Positions 22,535-35,349 of a stretch of DNA of 64,000 nucleotides are shown here, in pieces (position 1 is the first letter of the stretch; every line of letters starts with the position of its first letter). The notes beneath the pieces are model-generated. The model searched no databases and had not been told where the DNA came from. It saw only the letters and a program-made list of their open reading frames with translations. This DNA comes from Branchiostoma floridae (taxonomy: Eukaryota; Chordata; Leptocardii; Amphioxiformes; Branchiostomatidae). The stretch is taken from contig NC_049989.1 of the NCBI RefSeq assembly GCF_000003815.2, positions 21,056,024 to 21,120,023 on the forward strand, given 5' to 3'. The translations under genes were made by a program, and so were the position numbers.

Positions 22535-25500
22535 ATGGCTGAGGTACAAGGTGCAGCTAGTTACCCAGGTGAAACTGCAGGTGAGAAATGTTACAAGTAC
22601 ATTGTTTTAAAGGTAAAATGTAGATTGTAGTGAAGATATTCTCTTCTGACGCAAATGGAAGCAAGTCTGTGTTTGGAAGAAACAACATTAAAAGTCTGGC
22701 CTCCATGTTTAGTCTTGTTTTATATTAACACACATAATCTCATTTTGGGAACTTATTGTCCAAATCATTGCAGTGTTTATTGAATAAGCTCTTGATACTT
22801 AAGAATTTGAATCCTTTTCTCTGGGTATACACGTATGTAGGTTCCCCCCAACCCTGTACCAGCCAGCTGAAGAGGAAGCAGAGGCGGCGGCACCAAATTT
22901 CGTTTGGGGGGGCGAACTTTTACTGACAGAATTGTACGGACATGTAGCGCCGAAGGCGCTACCCGTCGCGCCGGAGGCGCGACCATCCTAGGGGGGTCCG
23001 GGGGCATGCTCCCCCGGGAAAATTTGAAATCTTGACCCTCTAAAACGCCATTTCTTACGTTTTGACGAGCATATTTTGCTGCCAGACTAAGCTAAATTTG
23101 ATGACAATTCTGTTAGAAAGACACATGGTTTTAGCGAGGGCGATGCCCCCAAAATATATTCACGATTCCGAGTGTCGGAGGTGCAAGCTGTCGCAAGGTT
23201 GGTCTGGGAAAATTTCAAAATCTGTACCCTCTGAAACGCCATTTTCTGTATTTTGGGGGACAAATTTTGCTGAGGGACTATGCTAAATCTAATGTCATTT
23301 TTGTGAATGAAAGAGATGTTTGAGGGCAATGACCCACGCCTCAAAAATTTTCACCATGTCGTTGTGAGCGCCGGAGGCACAAGTCATCGCTAGGGAGGTC
23401 CGGACAAAATTTTGAAATCTTGACCGCCTAAAACGTCATTTCCTGCATTTGAGTCCCACATTCTGCTTGTAAACCAAGTATAGTACGATAGTAAAATTTC
23501 TATTAGTTAAAAAGGTTTTTAAGAGCGACGCTCCCGCAACATATTGTCCTGCGCCGACATGGCCAAAGACGCGAGCCGTCACAAGGGAACACTGGCGAAA
23601 TTTTGAAATCGGGACTCTCTGAAACGTCATTTCTTGCGTTTTCAGGCGTAAATTTTCCCATTAGACTAGCTTGATTTAATGAAATTTCCATCATCAAAAA
23701 AATACACAAGGTTTCAGCTTGATTTTCTGGGGGGGGCGACGCCCCCCCAACATATTTTTCGGGGGGGCAGCCGCCCCCCCTGCCCCCCCGGTGCCGCCGC
23801 CACTGGGAAGGGGGAGGATGGAGAAGAGTTTGCTGGGAAGAGGAAACCAGCTGCTCGTAGAGAGGAGGGGTCACCAGTGGGAGGTGAGATGTTCCTTAGA
23901 AAATAATTATGATGATGTGGTACAATGTAGGCTAGGGGTGGGCACCGGTACAGAAAATTCTAAAACCTAAACCTGGACCTTATAGTTTGTGAATGGGTGA
24001 TACTAAAAACAATGGTTCATTTCGCTACAAAGGAATCTGGTGATTTATCTTCACGTAAATAATGCTAACTGCCTCTGTTAAGTTAGACCCAGTTTGAATG
24101 TAGGAACTTGATAACATGACTATAAACTCTCCTCTTCTTCCCCTTTACTATTTTCTTGGACCTATAAGCCTCAAAACACGTGAACACCTTCCGCCGTAGT
24201 GTCCGCATAGTCTGTTTATTTTCCAATCGGTCCAACATCCGGTCTACTGAATTTTTTCCGGCCCTTTTTTTTCCAGACCGGTCTAACAAGAAAAATGGTA
24301 CCCGGCTCTAATGTAGGCTCATTTCTAATTTGGGGTCAAAATACCTCCTGCACATATACATGACATTGTACATGTAAGTTAGTTAGTGCACCTAGTAAAA
24401 TTGGAGTTCTGTCAGATATTTCTGATGTCCTGTATCAGGGTTAGAGTTAGGGTCTGTAACAGCAGAGGCAAGAAACAAGCAATACAGGGAGAATTTTAAA
24501 ATTGGGAATGGTCGGTAAAGTAACGCTTATTTTCTCTGTTGCTTTGCAGGTGTTCGTAAGTATTTCTATTACACCAAGGAAAAGGTGAGCTCAGACTGGA
24601 AGGACCTGGCCTTCCATCTTGGGTTTGAACAACCCGACATCGACAACATCGAAGGGAGAAACCGAGATGACAAGTCTCGCTGTATGGACCTGTTGGAGGA
24701 ATGGCTGAAGCGTAACGGAGAGAGAGCCACCATAGAGGTCCTGATGGAGGCTCTGTCTGAGTCAAACCTGCAGAGTGTTGTGGATGGTCTGAGGAGGAAA
24801 CTTCAAGGTAAGAAGTGTGCTATTCTGTACTCTCTACGTTGATCTCTTCCTGATATATCAGGGTTGGACAAGTCCACTAGCCCTATTGTCCAGGACAAGT
24901 GAAAGTGCTGTTCGGGCAAGTGTATGACCTACCCCACTTGCCCGATCAGGCAAGTAAGATTTTTCCATTGATTGAGTGCAATTTTGATATACTTGTTACA
25001 TTTTACAGTCATGACATCAAGCAATGGTCAACAGAGAATTCCATTGCTGGAAGTGAAAATGCATATACTAATAACTGTGACATTTGAATTTTGGGCAAGG
25101 GAAAAACTGGTTTGGGCAAGTAAATTTTTTATGTACTTGCCCGATAGGACAAGTGAATTTTAGAAAACTTGTCCAACCCTGTATATTCCCAATTTTTTCC
25201 ATTTTAATGGCCCATGTTTTTATACAGTTGACGTAAAAGTTACGAGTACTCATCACGGTTCTTTTCGTCCTGACACTCTGTTCACCAGCATGGACCCGTC
25301 TACACCTTCTGTACAGAAAATTATTTTTCTTGCTTGTGTAACAATAGGACAGCCAAACTGACCATGCCAAACTGCTCTGAGCCTTTTGGCATAACAGTTT
25401 AGCATCTGGGTTTGTGATCTGGCGGCCCAGGGTAGGCTCGGGTTAGAATCCCGGAAGCCAGCGGACTGTTTCTGCTCCTTTCTTACACTTGTCTTATCAT

Positions 25501-28500
25501 TACTTTAAGGGGTTATAAAACAAACTGGCAGAAGTAAATATAGCACAAAAAATGTAAAAATCAGATCATAATTAAAGACTTTAGCCAAATCCAAAATCTT
25601 CTGGTCTAATTGAGATATGTTTCATATTTGAAGAGTGACATCATTCAAACTATTGTCAAACATTTTGTTTGATATGCATGCATGTTCAGAAAAATTTGTT
25701 ACTCTTTTCTTTTCTCTTACAGACATGCCCTCTCCAGTTCCAGTTCCAGTTGGAGCTCCAGGAACAGACTCTTCTTCAGGTGGGAATTTTCAGAATTCAA
25801 ATCAGGAATAATGGGAAATTTCATCTAAGATCATTTTGCCAGGCTTAGTTTTGTGATGTACAGTTTAATTTTAGATGTAATGATATGTATGCTAGATAAC
25901 TATTATCCAGACCAAGTCCTAATGCTGTAATGGAAGACAATGGCTTGTGAGCTTTTTAAATGTATCAGTACCACTAATCTGTACTGCAGAGTGAGGAAAC
26001 TTCCAAAAAGTTGTGTCCAGCTAACCTCTAACCTCTGATATATAATGATGATGTCTTTGCACTTTGTCTAGTTTAGCTATAGGTTCTTTCTAAGTTTAGG
26101 TTTGAACTCTGAAAGTGTCCCTTATGTTCCAGAAGTGCTCCAGACATCTATGAAGAAATACTATGAGTTGAAACTGTCTCACTTTAAGCCTCTGATCTGG
26201 AATGACAACTTCACACTTGCCCTCAGTGATATCTTCACCCAGTTGGAGTTCATACAAAAAAGTGAAAAACAGCTCAAAACAACAAAAAAATCCAAAAGGT
26301 CAGAATCAGACTTGAAAGAAGAAAGGAAAAAACTGAAGTCATTAGAGGACTTGTTCGACCCAGATGTCACAGGACTGTCCACAGCACCAAGGTGCATTCT
26401 GATTGAGGGTGAAGCCGGAGGGGGGAAGACAACGTTTCTGTCCAAAGAAGCCCTAGATGCCGTCTCACAGAAAACACAGCTGGGCAGACAACACAACACT
26501 GTCCTTTTTATCCGACTCCGGGAGGTGAGAGAGGGGGAGACCATAGAGGAGATGGTGTGGGACCAGTGTGTTCCCCAAAGAAAAGATGTAACCATAGAGT
26601 CCATTGAAACAATCCTAGAGCAAAACGAATCCCGTGTGCTGTTCCTCCTAGATGGGTATGATGAGCTGCGGCCTGAGGCCAGGACAGCCGGGCAGGCCAT
26701 TCCCAAACTGCTGTCTGGCAAGTTGTACCCCAACAGCACAATTGTGATCACCTCCCGACCCTCAGCAGGAGTGCAGCAGCACACCCGGCCAGACTGTCAT
26801 GTGCACATCATGGGCTTCTCCCCTGAACATATGGTGAAATATGTGAGGAAATATTTCTTCATCACAGAAAGTGCTGAGCTGGCAGAAGAGTTCATCAGGC
26901 AGCATTTCACAGTCTATAACTATGACAGTGATAATGATGATGATGAGGATGATAGACTCAGTAGTATATCAGACTCATCTACTGAAACTAAAAGTCATGA
27001 TAATGTTGAGGACGAGGAAGAGAATGAGGATGAATTCAGCGATGAATCAGACTCATCTACTGAAAGTCATGATAATGAGGAGGTAAAGGTAGAAAGTACA
27101 GCATCTTCACTACATGTAGTTCTGAAAGATAATAAACTTTTCAATAATATAATCCAGACCCCACTATTCCTGCTATTAGTCTGTCTGCTGTGGGAGGAGG
27201 ACCAAGAGATGGTGTCTACTGGAACAATGACGGGGCTGTACGACAACCTGCTGACCTGTCTGGTTAGAAAGTACTGTAAGCGGGAAGGAGTGGACATGCC
27301 AACAGAAGGGCTGCCTACAGAGGTTGCTGAGTCATTACTGCAGTTTGGCAAGTTAGCGCTAGAGGCACTGCTGAGGAATGAGACCCTGCTTGACCTTACA
27401 GAAGTAGAGAGAGAAAAGGTGTATTGTGAGCTGTTGCTAAAGCTTGGTGTGGTCTCCTTGGAGGTTTCTTTCTCTAAATTACATCCCAGGAATCAACTGA
27501 ACTTTTCCCATAAGACCATGCAAGAGTTCCTGGCCGGACGATATGTTGCTCATGCTCTGGTGAACCAAGACATTGTAGAGCTGCTGCAGCTCACCTCCAT
27601 AACCAAGGCACTTGAACTCAGTAACCTGCTTCAGTTCACGTGTGGCTGTGACTCACGGGCAGCACAAGCTGTGATGGAGGAACTGAGCAAGATCAGTAAG
27701 AAGGAGTTTTCACATTTACGACTAGATAACTTTCAGAATAAACGTCACAAGGTAGTACCTGTAGAGCCAGAGATTAAAGAATCAGTTAAAACTTACAGGA
27801 GGTTCATGTTGCTCGGTTTGGATGTTCTGAATGAAAGAAAAGAGCCAGGCGTACTGCAGGCTGTCAGCAGAGCCCTGCCAGTTGTCATCATGGACCTCCG
27901 AAGTCTCAGGAAACAACATGCTGCTTTGAAGTATTACTTAGAAAATATCCAGTCATCACATCTACCTGATAGAATGATTCTAGACTCATCTTATGTTGAT
28001 GTTTCAGAAGCTCTTCAGTACCTGGAACAGCTTGTCACTTCCCCCATCCCTGGCTTAAAAGTAGACCTAAGACTGGATGATGTTACATTTGACTCACCGG
28101 TACCTGATGAGACAGTTCAGCACCTACAGCAGTGCCTCCCTGGACTTAGAGTGGACTTGAAACCAACAGAACAGTTTGACTCACCTGATGAGACAGCCAG
28201 GCTGGTTTCAGTTCTGAAGGATGTTCCTGGTCTGAGGGTGCTGGATCTGGCGTGGACATACCTAACACCATCATCACTCAAGCCACTTGTGCAGGGGTTC
28301 AGCCACATGTCTCTGTTAGAGGAGTTGGATCTTAGCCGGAACCCTGACCTTGGTGATGCTGGGATGGAAGTTCTGCAGTTTGGGCTGTCCAGTGTTCCAC
28401 ACCTGGCTATACTCGTTCTTGAGTTAGTCTGCATGACAGCTGTGGGCATGTCATCCCTGGTTCCCTACATGCACCACCTAGTGGGACTGAGAGAACTGGA

Positions 28501-30047
28501 TATAAGTTATAATTATATCGGTGACACTGGGCTGGAATCTCTCACCACTGTCCTCCCCATCTTCACAGACATGCAGGTGTTGGTCCTGTGTAACATCGAT
28601 ATCAGCCCCACAGGCATGCGCACACTGGTCCCTGCACTGTGCCAGCTAACCAGACTGATCAAACTGGACATTAGTGAGAATGCCATAGGAGACCCCGGGC
28701 TGGAATTCTTGGCTGCTATCCTCCACCGCCTCACAGCCATGAAGGTGTTGGTTCTTAGACAGACAGGTATCAGTGACAGGGGAATATCATCCCTGATCAA
28801 AGCTCTGCCTCACCTGGTGCAATTACAGGTGTTGGATGTGAGTTTTAATAACATAGGAGACTCAGGGATTGTCTCACTGGTGGAAACACTCTGCCAGCCC
28901 AGCAGTTTGGACATGAAACAAAACCCACCTGGTGACAAGAGTCTGACCACAGCCCCTCACTATAACACCACACTACAGGAGCTGTACATCGGGGGGAATA
29001 GGAAAGTAACAGGAGCCGGACTGGAGAGAATCACACAGCTCATCAGTGCACTGCCGGCACTGACCAGACTGGGAATGTCTGGTTACTGGAACACACCTGC
29101 ACACCTGTCTGACAGCGCTGCCATGGCTCTGGCCGAGGCTCTACCCAGACTCCCTGCCCTGGAGCGACTGGACCTGGAGTACATCTCCATGGAGCCTGCA
29201 GGGTTCCGGGCTGTGGTGCAGGCTGCTGAGGAACACCCGACACTGGAGATGCTTTTGTGAGTTATATTGGTTATCCAATAGGCCTACTGTACTGAACTGT
29301 ATTATAGGATACGTACTGTACTCCAGGATCTTAAAATTGCTCTAATATTAAGGATGTGGGTTAAAGTGGTTATCCTATAAGCATTAATGGATTCTATAAT
29401 TTGATGGAAGTTTAGGTGATAAGATGTGTGAATTGACTTTTTCATTACATTTAAAACTGTGCTATGTGTACTATTAATTTTCAATACCTTATACATGTAG
29501 ATACACACCTTTTTGGTACCTGACTTTATTAATGAATGTACCAATTTTGAGAGTGCATTATTAACATATGGTTTATAAATCTGTTTATTAGTAGTTTTAC
29601 TCCCACATTTTTCAGTTAATGCCATGACAACATGTAGCATTTGATGGGATTAAGCACTTCCTTTCTAAGTGTGGGAATCTTTAAGTAATAAACTTCTATG
29701 AGTGGGATTGACTTTTCCATTACATTCAAGACTGTAACATGTTACTGTTTGTACTAATAAATCTACCTAGATACACACTTGTTCTGGTACACATACTTCA
29801 ATAAGGAATGTACCAATATTCAGTGTGTATTAACTTATACTTATACTGTATGGCACCAAGTGGTTTATAAATCTGTTTATCAGGAGTTTTACTCCCACAT
29901 TCTGCAGTTAATGCTATAACAACATGTAGCATTTGATGTAACTAAAGGATCTCCTTCCTTTCGGCTCCCATACACAGCTACATTAGGCGTCTAGTTCCTG
30001 AGGGAGCGGACACCACAGCCAGCTGCCTGGTGCTGTCCCCCCTCTGA
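22535..30047 (+). CDS. NLR-B: Death-NACHT-LRR receptor
   Basis: Predicted receptor of 1184 residues in five exons: 22535-22580, 24550-24807, 25723-25779, 26133-29256 and 29978-30047. All sites are GT-AG and phases match throughout (1,1,1,2). A 15-residue leader (MAEVQGAASYPGETA) precedes a Death domain (~17-101), a Pro/Val linker (PVPVPVGAPG), then NACHT with Walker A GEAGGGKTT (~213-221), Walker B LLDGYDE (~292-298) and sensor TSRPSAG, and about ten RI-type LRRs. The tail exon ends CLVLSPL. The region after NACHT has an Asp/Glu/Ser-rich insert (~26925-27075). The frame is intact from start to stop. A Death domain suggests signalling to Death-containing adaptors or kinases (known for the family; partner unknown). 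Confidence 0.9.
22883..23801. mobile_element. ~919-bp inverted-repeat element with internal ~190-bp array
   Basis: Starts GGCGGCGGCACC and ends GGTGCCGCCGCC; G/C-rich subterminal blocks follow. No clear target duplication is seen. The interior has about 3.5 diverged copies (near 23029, 23214, 23411 and 23604) of a unit carrying CTGAAACGCCATTTCTT. No transposase. It lies in the first coding intron of NLR-B. Confidence 0.7.
24550..24807 (+). other. Death-domain effector exon of NLR-B
   Basis: Encodes VRKYFYYTKEKVSSDWKDLA, followed by HLGFEQPDIDNIEGRN, CMDLLEEWLKRNG and a final helix containing VVDGLRRKL. The pattern WKDLAxxLGF...I..I...C..LLxxWL is characteristic of Death domains. Acceptor TTTGCAG, donor CTTCAAG/GTAAGA, phase 1 on both sides, making the exon symmetrical and thus easy to shuffle. 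Confidence 0.85.
24859..25181. mobile_element. 323-bp MITE (hAT-like ends)
   Basis: 15-bp perfect terminal inverted repeats CAGGGTTGGACAAGT / ACTTGTCCAACCCTG with TATAT on both flanks. The interior repeats GGGCAAGT/ACTTGCCCGA in both orientations. It sits in an NLR-B intron. A related half-like sequence is near 2830-2880. Confidence 0.75.
29400..29945 (+). repeat. ~290-bp tandem duplication in the last intron of NLR-B
   Basis: The segment with GATTGACTTTTYCATTACAT through TTTTACTCCCACATT..CAGTTAATGC..AACATGTAGCATTTGATG occurs twice in a row. The corresponding introns of NLR-A and NLR-C contain it once. Confidence 0.75.
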
Positions 30048-30266
30048 GTCCCCAACATGCCGACCTGTTCTGTACATTGTCTCAGCTGAGGTCAGCATTC
30101 TGTATTTGTTTGGTTAAAGATGATGATGATGATTTGTTTGGTTAAAGTAATGTTACAGACATGCTTATCAAACTAAATTTTGTTGCCATTTTGAGAGCTT
30201 CTGGATATAATGTAAAACTTCTATCAATATTAAAGCCCAAGTGCCAAAGTTAAAGAATTATTTTGA

Positions 30267-30272
30267 AATAAA
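30267..30272 (+). terminator. Poly(A) signal of NLR-B
   Basis: AATAAA about 220 bases after the stop, at a position comparable to NLR-A; a second AAATAAAT occurs about 20 bases further on. Confidence 0.5.
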
Positions 30273-30477
30273 CATGAGTAATTAAAATAAATTGTGTTCA
30301 TTAGAGAAATCAGAATAGATTTCTTTCCCGACACAGCATTTTCTAGTTTTTAAAATGCCAGAACATTGTTTTGCTTTCAGTAGATGACCACTTGCAATGA
30401 TGTATGTTTAACTGGAGTTCTTAACTTACAATTTACAATGTTTTTATTTAATGGACATTGCAGTAAAACCTTGATGC

Positions 30478-30935
30478 AGGTGTACCTACAAGATTGTTTG
30501 TTACAGGTGTAGCTGTCCCGACAGGTGCCCTCCAGTCTGGACCCCTGTGTAAGTACACCAGCAGGTGTAAGGTGTGGGGACCACAGGTGTGCTTACGGGT
30601 GTGTTTGCTACAGGTGTGGCTGTCCCACAGGTGCCCTCCAGTCTGGACCCCCTGTGTACGTACACCAGCAGGTGTAAGGTGTGGGGACCACAGGTGCGCT
30701 AACAGGTGTGTTTGTTACAGGTGTGGCTGTCCCGACAGGTGCCCTCCAGTCTGGACCCCCTGTGTAAGTACACCAGCAGGTGTAAGGTGTGGGGACCACA
30801 GGTGTGTTTGTTACAGGTGTGGCTGTCCCAACAGGTGCCCTCTAGTCTGGACCCCCTGTGTAAGTACACCAGCAGGTGTAAGGTGTGGGGACCACAGGTG
30901 TGCTAACAGGTGTGTTTGTTACAGGTGTGGTTGTT
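30478..30935 (+). repeat. 108-bp tandem repeat with splice-site-like ends (copy set 2)
   Basis: About four copies of the same family as after NLR-A, some shortened by loss of the GTGCTAACAG segment. Each keeps the GTTTGTTACAG or GTTTGCTACAG acceptor-like end, and most keep TGT/GTAAGTACACC. Confidence 0.9.
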
Positions 30936-32109
30936 CTGAAAGGTTGAAAGCCAGGCCATCAGTCAAAAATCATCACCCCAACATCTGCTTGGAGGCCGTA
31001 TCCAAAACCCTGTGACAACTCAACTCTTCATCTGCTTATTGTTTGATGCACATCTGGACTCCAGACAACAAATGATATAACAAGAACTTAAGTTCTATAC
31101 AAGGATATATGGTCTATGATGAAGGGACAATAATGACAGCTATCAACAAGCAAATAAACTAGCAAATAAAAAAGTCTAATTATATGTCACAATTAGAATT
31201 TTTAATTTTGATAGCACTCTTTATTTTCTTGAATCTAACAGTGCCTCTGGAACAAGAAACCGTGAGTTTGATTCCAGCTGTGTTGCTAACCCAACATTCA
31301 CGCAACTGGATAGGGTCACAGTCCTTAGGACGGGGCGCTAAACCATGGTCCACTTTTCATTGTGCTTGTCTAAAATAGCTAGGGGAATTTCCCCGTAGAA
31401 TGAACCTGTAAATAATGTACATAGTGTCTGTCTTCTCTGTCATGACAAGTGGAAGAATAGCCCTTCAGTGAAGTAAACTGGTTCGAGAGCACTATGATAC
31501 CATATAAAAGTTGCTGTACTTTTGTTTTAAAAAGGCTTTTGTTCTATGTTCATTCATCATTTACTCTAACTTAATTATTACAACAGGCACCAGGCCAAGG
31601 AAAACTAAAACATAACAAATAGGCATATTCGGCCAGAATGTACAAACTATAGGTAAAAGTTATCTTTTCCCTAAAAATAAAAATTACATCTGTAACAGTT
31701 CAATAACAGTCAGTAGTATATCCAAAACTGGACATACGAGAAAAGTTGAAATGTGTTGGTTCAAACTTCCACAACATATACTTATGGCTTTGACTCCTTA
31801 GTACTTGTACAAATAAAAATGAGATTATCCATGTAAGCCTACAGATGTAGAAATAAACAATTCCTATGGAGGAGTATCATTTTCCCTATTTGAAGAAATT
31901 TGACTATGTATCATCCAGGACACTTTACGGTCTGGTTGTATCATTACATGTATCTATAAGATATTGCGACAAAATTAAACATCTTATGTTTCTGACAATG
32001 CACAAGTATTCGCTGTCATTTCTTGGTTTGTCATCATGGTTCTGTATCATATTACATTACATGTAACTGATTGGTAGCAGCATTTTGTGGTGACCTCATA
32101 TTTCATCCA
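30936..32109. other. Shared 3' flank of unit 2
   Basis: Closely related to 11761-12907. Contains the same SINE-like sequence (GAGTTTGATTCCAGC, then GGGTCACAGTCCTTAGGA) at about 31235-31375. No coding gene is recognised. Confidence 0.5.
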
Positions 32110-32756
32110 TCAGCCTCGAAGGCCACCGAAGTAGTCTGGAAATAGAAGAAGGAAAGAAGTTGGTGAAAAGACTGCTGCACAGTGGAGCATGCTATAATCT
32201 GATGTATCACTATGATTGCAGTGTTAACTAGAAGTTTAGACATCTTAATTTTAGATTAGGTCACAGACGTTCCTCATAAAGGACCTACAAAATCTGTACA
32301 ATTGCTTCAACCCGACCTTTTAAATGTGAACACTCTACTCCCATCCCTTGGATGTATGTCATCTATGAAAGAACCCCCAAACCCATACATTGGTGTCATC
32401 TCTGTTAAAATCTCCTATAGGCCCTTGCACCAGTCTCATCTCTGTCGGAACCCCCTAGGCCCTTTCACGAGTCTCAAATGTGTCATGTTCTAGACCCTTA
32501 AGCTTGCAATGATGTGATGTCAATGTGTAAGGTGCGAGGAGAATGAACTGACCTGTGAAGAAGTCCCTGACCTGTCCCACGACGGTGGCGGACTCGCGCC
32601 AGGCGGAGAGGTCCATCTGCGGGATGGAGGCGCAGGAGACCCGCCGGTTCCCCGGGCCGGGCAGCTCGAACACGTGCCGCTGCATGGAGCTCGTGTCGTC
32701 CGTGTTGTCGCACAGGACCCGCGCTAGCGTCACCTTACGGACCTCACCCAGCTGGC
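32110..32756 (-). pseudogene. Animal haem peroxidase 3'-end fragment, unit 2
   Basis: Two - strand exons with good splice sites: 32553-32756 (68 codons, phase 1 to 1) encodes QLGEVRKVTLARVLCDN then IPQMDLSAWRE, the C-terminal signature of peroxidasin/MPO-type enzymes. The terminal exon 32110-32135 encodes DYFGGLRG and stop. No upstream exons with the haem-ligand histidine or DHGLPGYN motif are found before P3, although a 100-N gap intervenes. It is therefore probably a duplicated gene end and not a working enzyme. Confidence 0.7.
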
Positions 32757-33360
32757 CTGGAGAGAAACCAGGAATGAATGAAGGAATAAATGAAGGCCGG
32801 GCAGCTCGAACACGTGCCGCTGCATGGAGCTCGTGTCGTCCGTGTTGTCGCTCAGGACCCGCGCTAGCGTCACCTTACGGACCTCACCCAGCTGGCCTGG
32901 AGAGACCAGGAATGAAGGAATAAATGAAGGAATAAAGGAATAAATGAAGGCCGGGCAGCTCGAACACGTGCCGCTGCATGGAGCTCGTGTCGTCCGTGTT
33001 GTCGCACAGGACCCGCGCTAGCGTCACCTTACGGACCTCACCCAGCTGGCCTGGAGAGAAACCAGGAATGAAGGAATAAATGAAGGAATAAATGAAGGCC
33101 GGGCAGCTCGAACACGTGCCGCTGCATGGAGCTCGTGTCGTCCGTGTTGTCGCACAGGACCCGCGCTAGCGTCACCTTACGGACCTCACCCAGCTGGTCT
33201 GGAGAGAAACCAGGAATGAAGGAATGAATGAAGGCCGGGTAGCTCGAACACGTGCCGCTGCATGGAGCTCGTGTCGTCCATGTTGTCGCACAGGACCCGC
33301 GCTAGCGTCACCTTACGGACCTCACCCAGCTGGTCCGGAGAGGAACCAGGAATGAAGGAA
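32661..33360 (-). repeat. Tandem amplification of a peroxidase exon edge
   Basis: Five copies (starts near 32661, 32801, 32955, 33103 and 33239) with period 136-154. Each contains the first ~100 bases of the LARVLCDN exon, its acceptor, and a variable GGAATGAATGAAGGAATAAA tail. The array runs into the assembly gap, so the true copy number is unknown. Confidence 0.92.
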
Positions 33361-33460
33361 NNNNNNNNNNNNNNNNNNNNNNNNNNNNNNNNNNNNNNNN
33401 NNNNNNNNNNNNNNNNNNNNNNNNNNNNNNNNNNNNNNNNNNNNNNNNNNNNNNNNNNNN
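33361..33460. other. Assembly gap (100 N)
   Basis: Exactly 100 N directly after the tandem exon-edge array, so the gap length is a placeholder. Confidence 0.99.
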
Positions 33461-33901
33461 GGGATTATTGACCAATTTTGGTTAACTGAGGACTGAGGAT
33501 GGGAACCACGTGATCCCTAATCACAACTGCTATGATGTCATCACTCGATGTTGCGTGACGTCATTAACTTTACATAATCCATGTGGCGACATCTTGAAAC
33601 TCCCTTCACGAAATAAACCAGCTATATTTCAGAATTCATTATGATCACTTCAAAATGCACTTTTTCTCACAAACACCACTAGAAGTACATTTCAACTGCA
33701 TAGATAAGTAATGAAGGTAGGCCAAAATCACTTCCCTTCGGAATACATACATATACGGAATTCTTGGAACATTTTCAACTCAGAAATCCTTTTTGTGCAA
33801 ACACCACGATCTTGAAGTAGGGCCAAAAAAGAGTAATCGCTTGGGAAATTCATAGATGGGATTTAAAAAACAAAAATTATCGTGAATCCTTCGGTTCCGC
33901 C

Positions 33902-34238
33902 CTTGAGGCGCCGCCAAAAACGTGCCCACAGGTGGTTGTTGTTAGGGAACGGTCAATTTTCTCAACCTAGAGGGGTTCGCCGTAGGTTTTATTTCATGTG
34001 TAGATGGCAACACTGTTTAGTATTTCATGAATAACTGTAGATACTACAGTGGACGAGAAAATGATATAGAAATTGTTCATTTGATTTAATATTTTCTGTT
34101 TAGTTGCTTTTTTTCTTGACCCCTCCCCCATCGTCGAATAAACTGGGAGAGTCCAAGATGGCGGCAGGCGGAAGTAAAAAGTTTCGAAACTCGACTCCGA
34201 AAATCTTCTGAAGATTTCTGGGGACAACCATGAAGAAA
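33902..34238 (+). promoter_or_regulatory. NLR-unit promoter and first exon, copy P3
   Basis: Carries TTGAGGCGCCGCCAAAAACG, GGGAACGGTC, YY1-like CAAGATGGCGGC at 34154, and leader TTTCTGGGGACAACC ending GAAGAAA/GTAAGTAC. The ATG in the motif opens a short frame (MAAGGSKKF...) closed by TGA before the donor. It probably drives NLR-C. Confidence 0.62.
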
Positions 34239-34879
34239 GTAAGTACAGATATCCCGTCTGTCGACTGTTAAGAGTTTCAACATCTACAAGGTAGGTGTGA
34301 TTTGTCGCAAATTTATATCGTGTGGAGAAAAAATAGACCAGAATTTGGCAGAAAGCAAACCTTTCTAAGTCAGACCGAATGTTTTCATTTGGTCTCATGG
34401 AGAAAATTAACATAATAAGCTGTCGGTTAAAAACAAAGTTACTGATGAGCTTTTAAACCTAACGAACGTGAGCTCCACTGCAAAGTACATTTTCCTTCAC
34501 ATCATCGGAAGCAATCAGACTTAAAAGATTCAAACGATGATAGTAAATTACTTTGCTGACTCAAATCTCCCCCCTCCCCAAATATATCTGTTTGACTAAG
34601 TTATGGTGAGACCGTCTCACTCACTTAGGGCTTCGTTTTCTTTCCTGTTTGATGTTATGTTCATCTGTCTGGGACTGTCCATATCATCGGCATGATATTG
34701 TATCATCTTGTTGCAACTGATACGGCTGTAAATATGTCACAGAGTAAATTGTTACCTTACTTTTTGTAACTGTTGTAAATAATATCCCCATCTCCTGTGG
34801 TTACCTCATACCCAACACACACCTGTCTGTTTCAAGCTGCAGCACACAGTATTTATCTGTGACCCCCAAGGTCTATGAC

Positions 34880-35349
34880 CAGGGGTGCCTAAGCATTTGC
34901 ACGAACCCTATGAAATTCGTACGAATATTATGTGATATGCACGAATCACTATAGCGAAAACGCACGAACCTTGTGAAAATCACACGAATCACTATGCGAA
35001 AATGCACAAATATTATGAAATTCACACAAGTCACTATGTGATTCGCACGAACCTTATGAGATTTGCACGATCCTTATGCAAAAACGGCGGCCAGTAGGAG
35101 GCATGATTTTGAGCGTTTCTACTCGTGATATTTATATTTCAAGGCATGGAATGGACATTTACCGTCGCAAAGATGTATTTGATAGCCTATGAGCTTAACT
35201 GTTTTGCTTCATTTCGGCGTGTTAAATCGTATTTTCCATCGCTGCTGATCGAAGCCGCCATCTTGAAAATCCCGCTCCGTCTGTCACGTGACCCCAGCAG
35301 TGGTTGCGCAATTTCGCATAAGGATCGTGCAAATGCTTAGGCACCCCTG
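34880..35349. mobile_element. 470-bp hAT-like MITE with internal CGCACGAA array
   Basis: Terminal inverted repeats CAGGGGTGCCTAAGCATTTG (continuing CACGA) and its reverse complement at the right end. The left half is built of about eight degenerate ~30-base repeats of the type GCACGAAYCACTATG / GCACGAACCTTATG. No target duplication was recognised. Confidence 0.75.
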
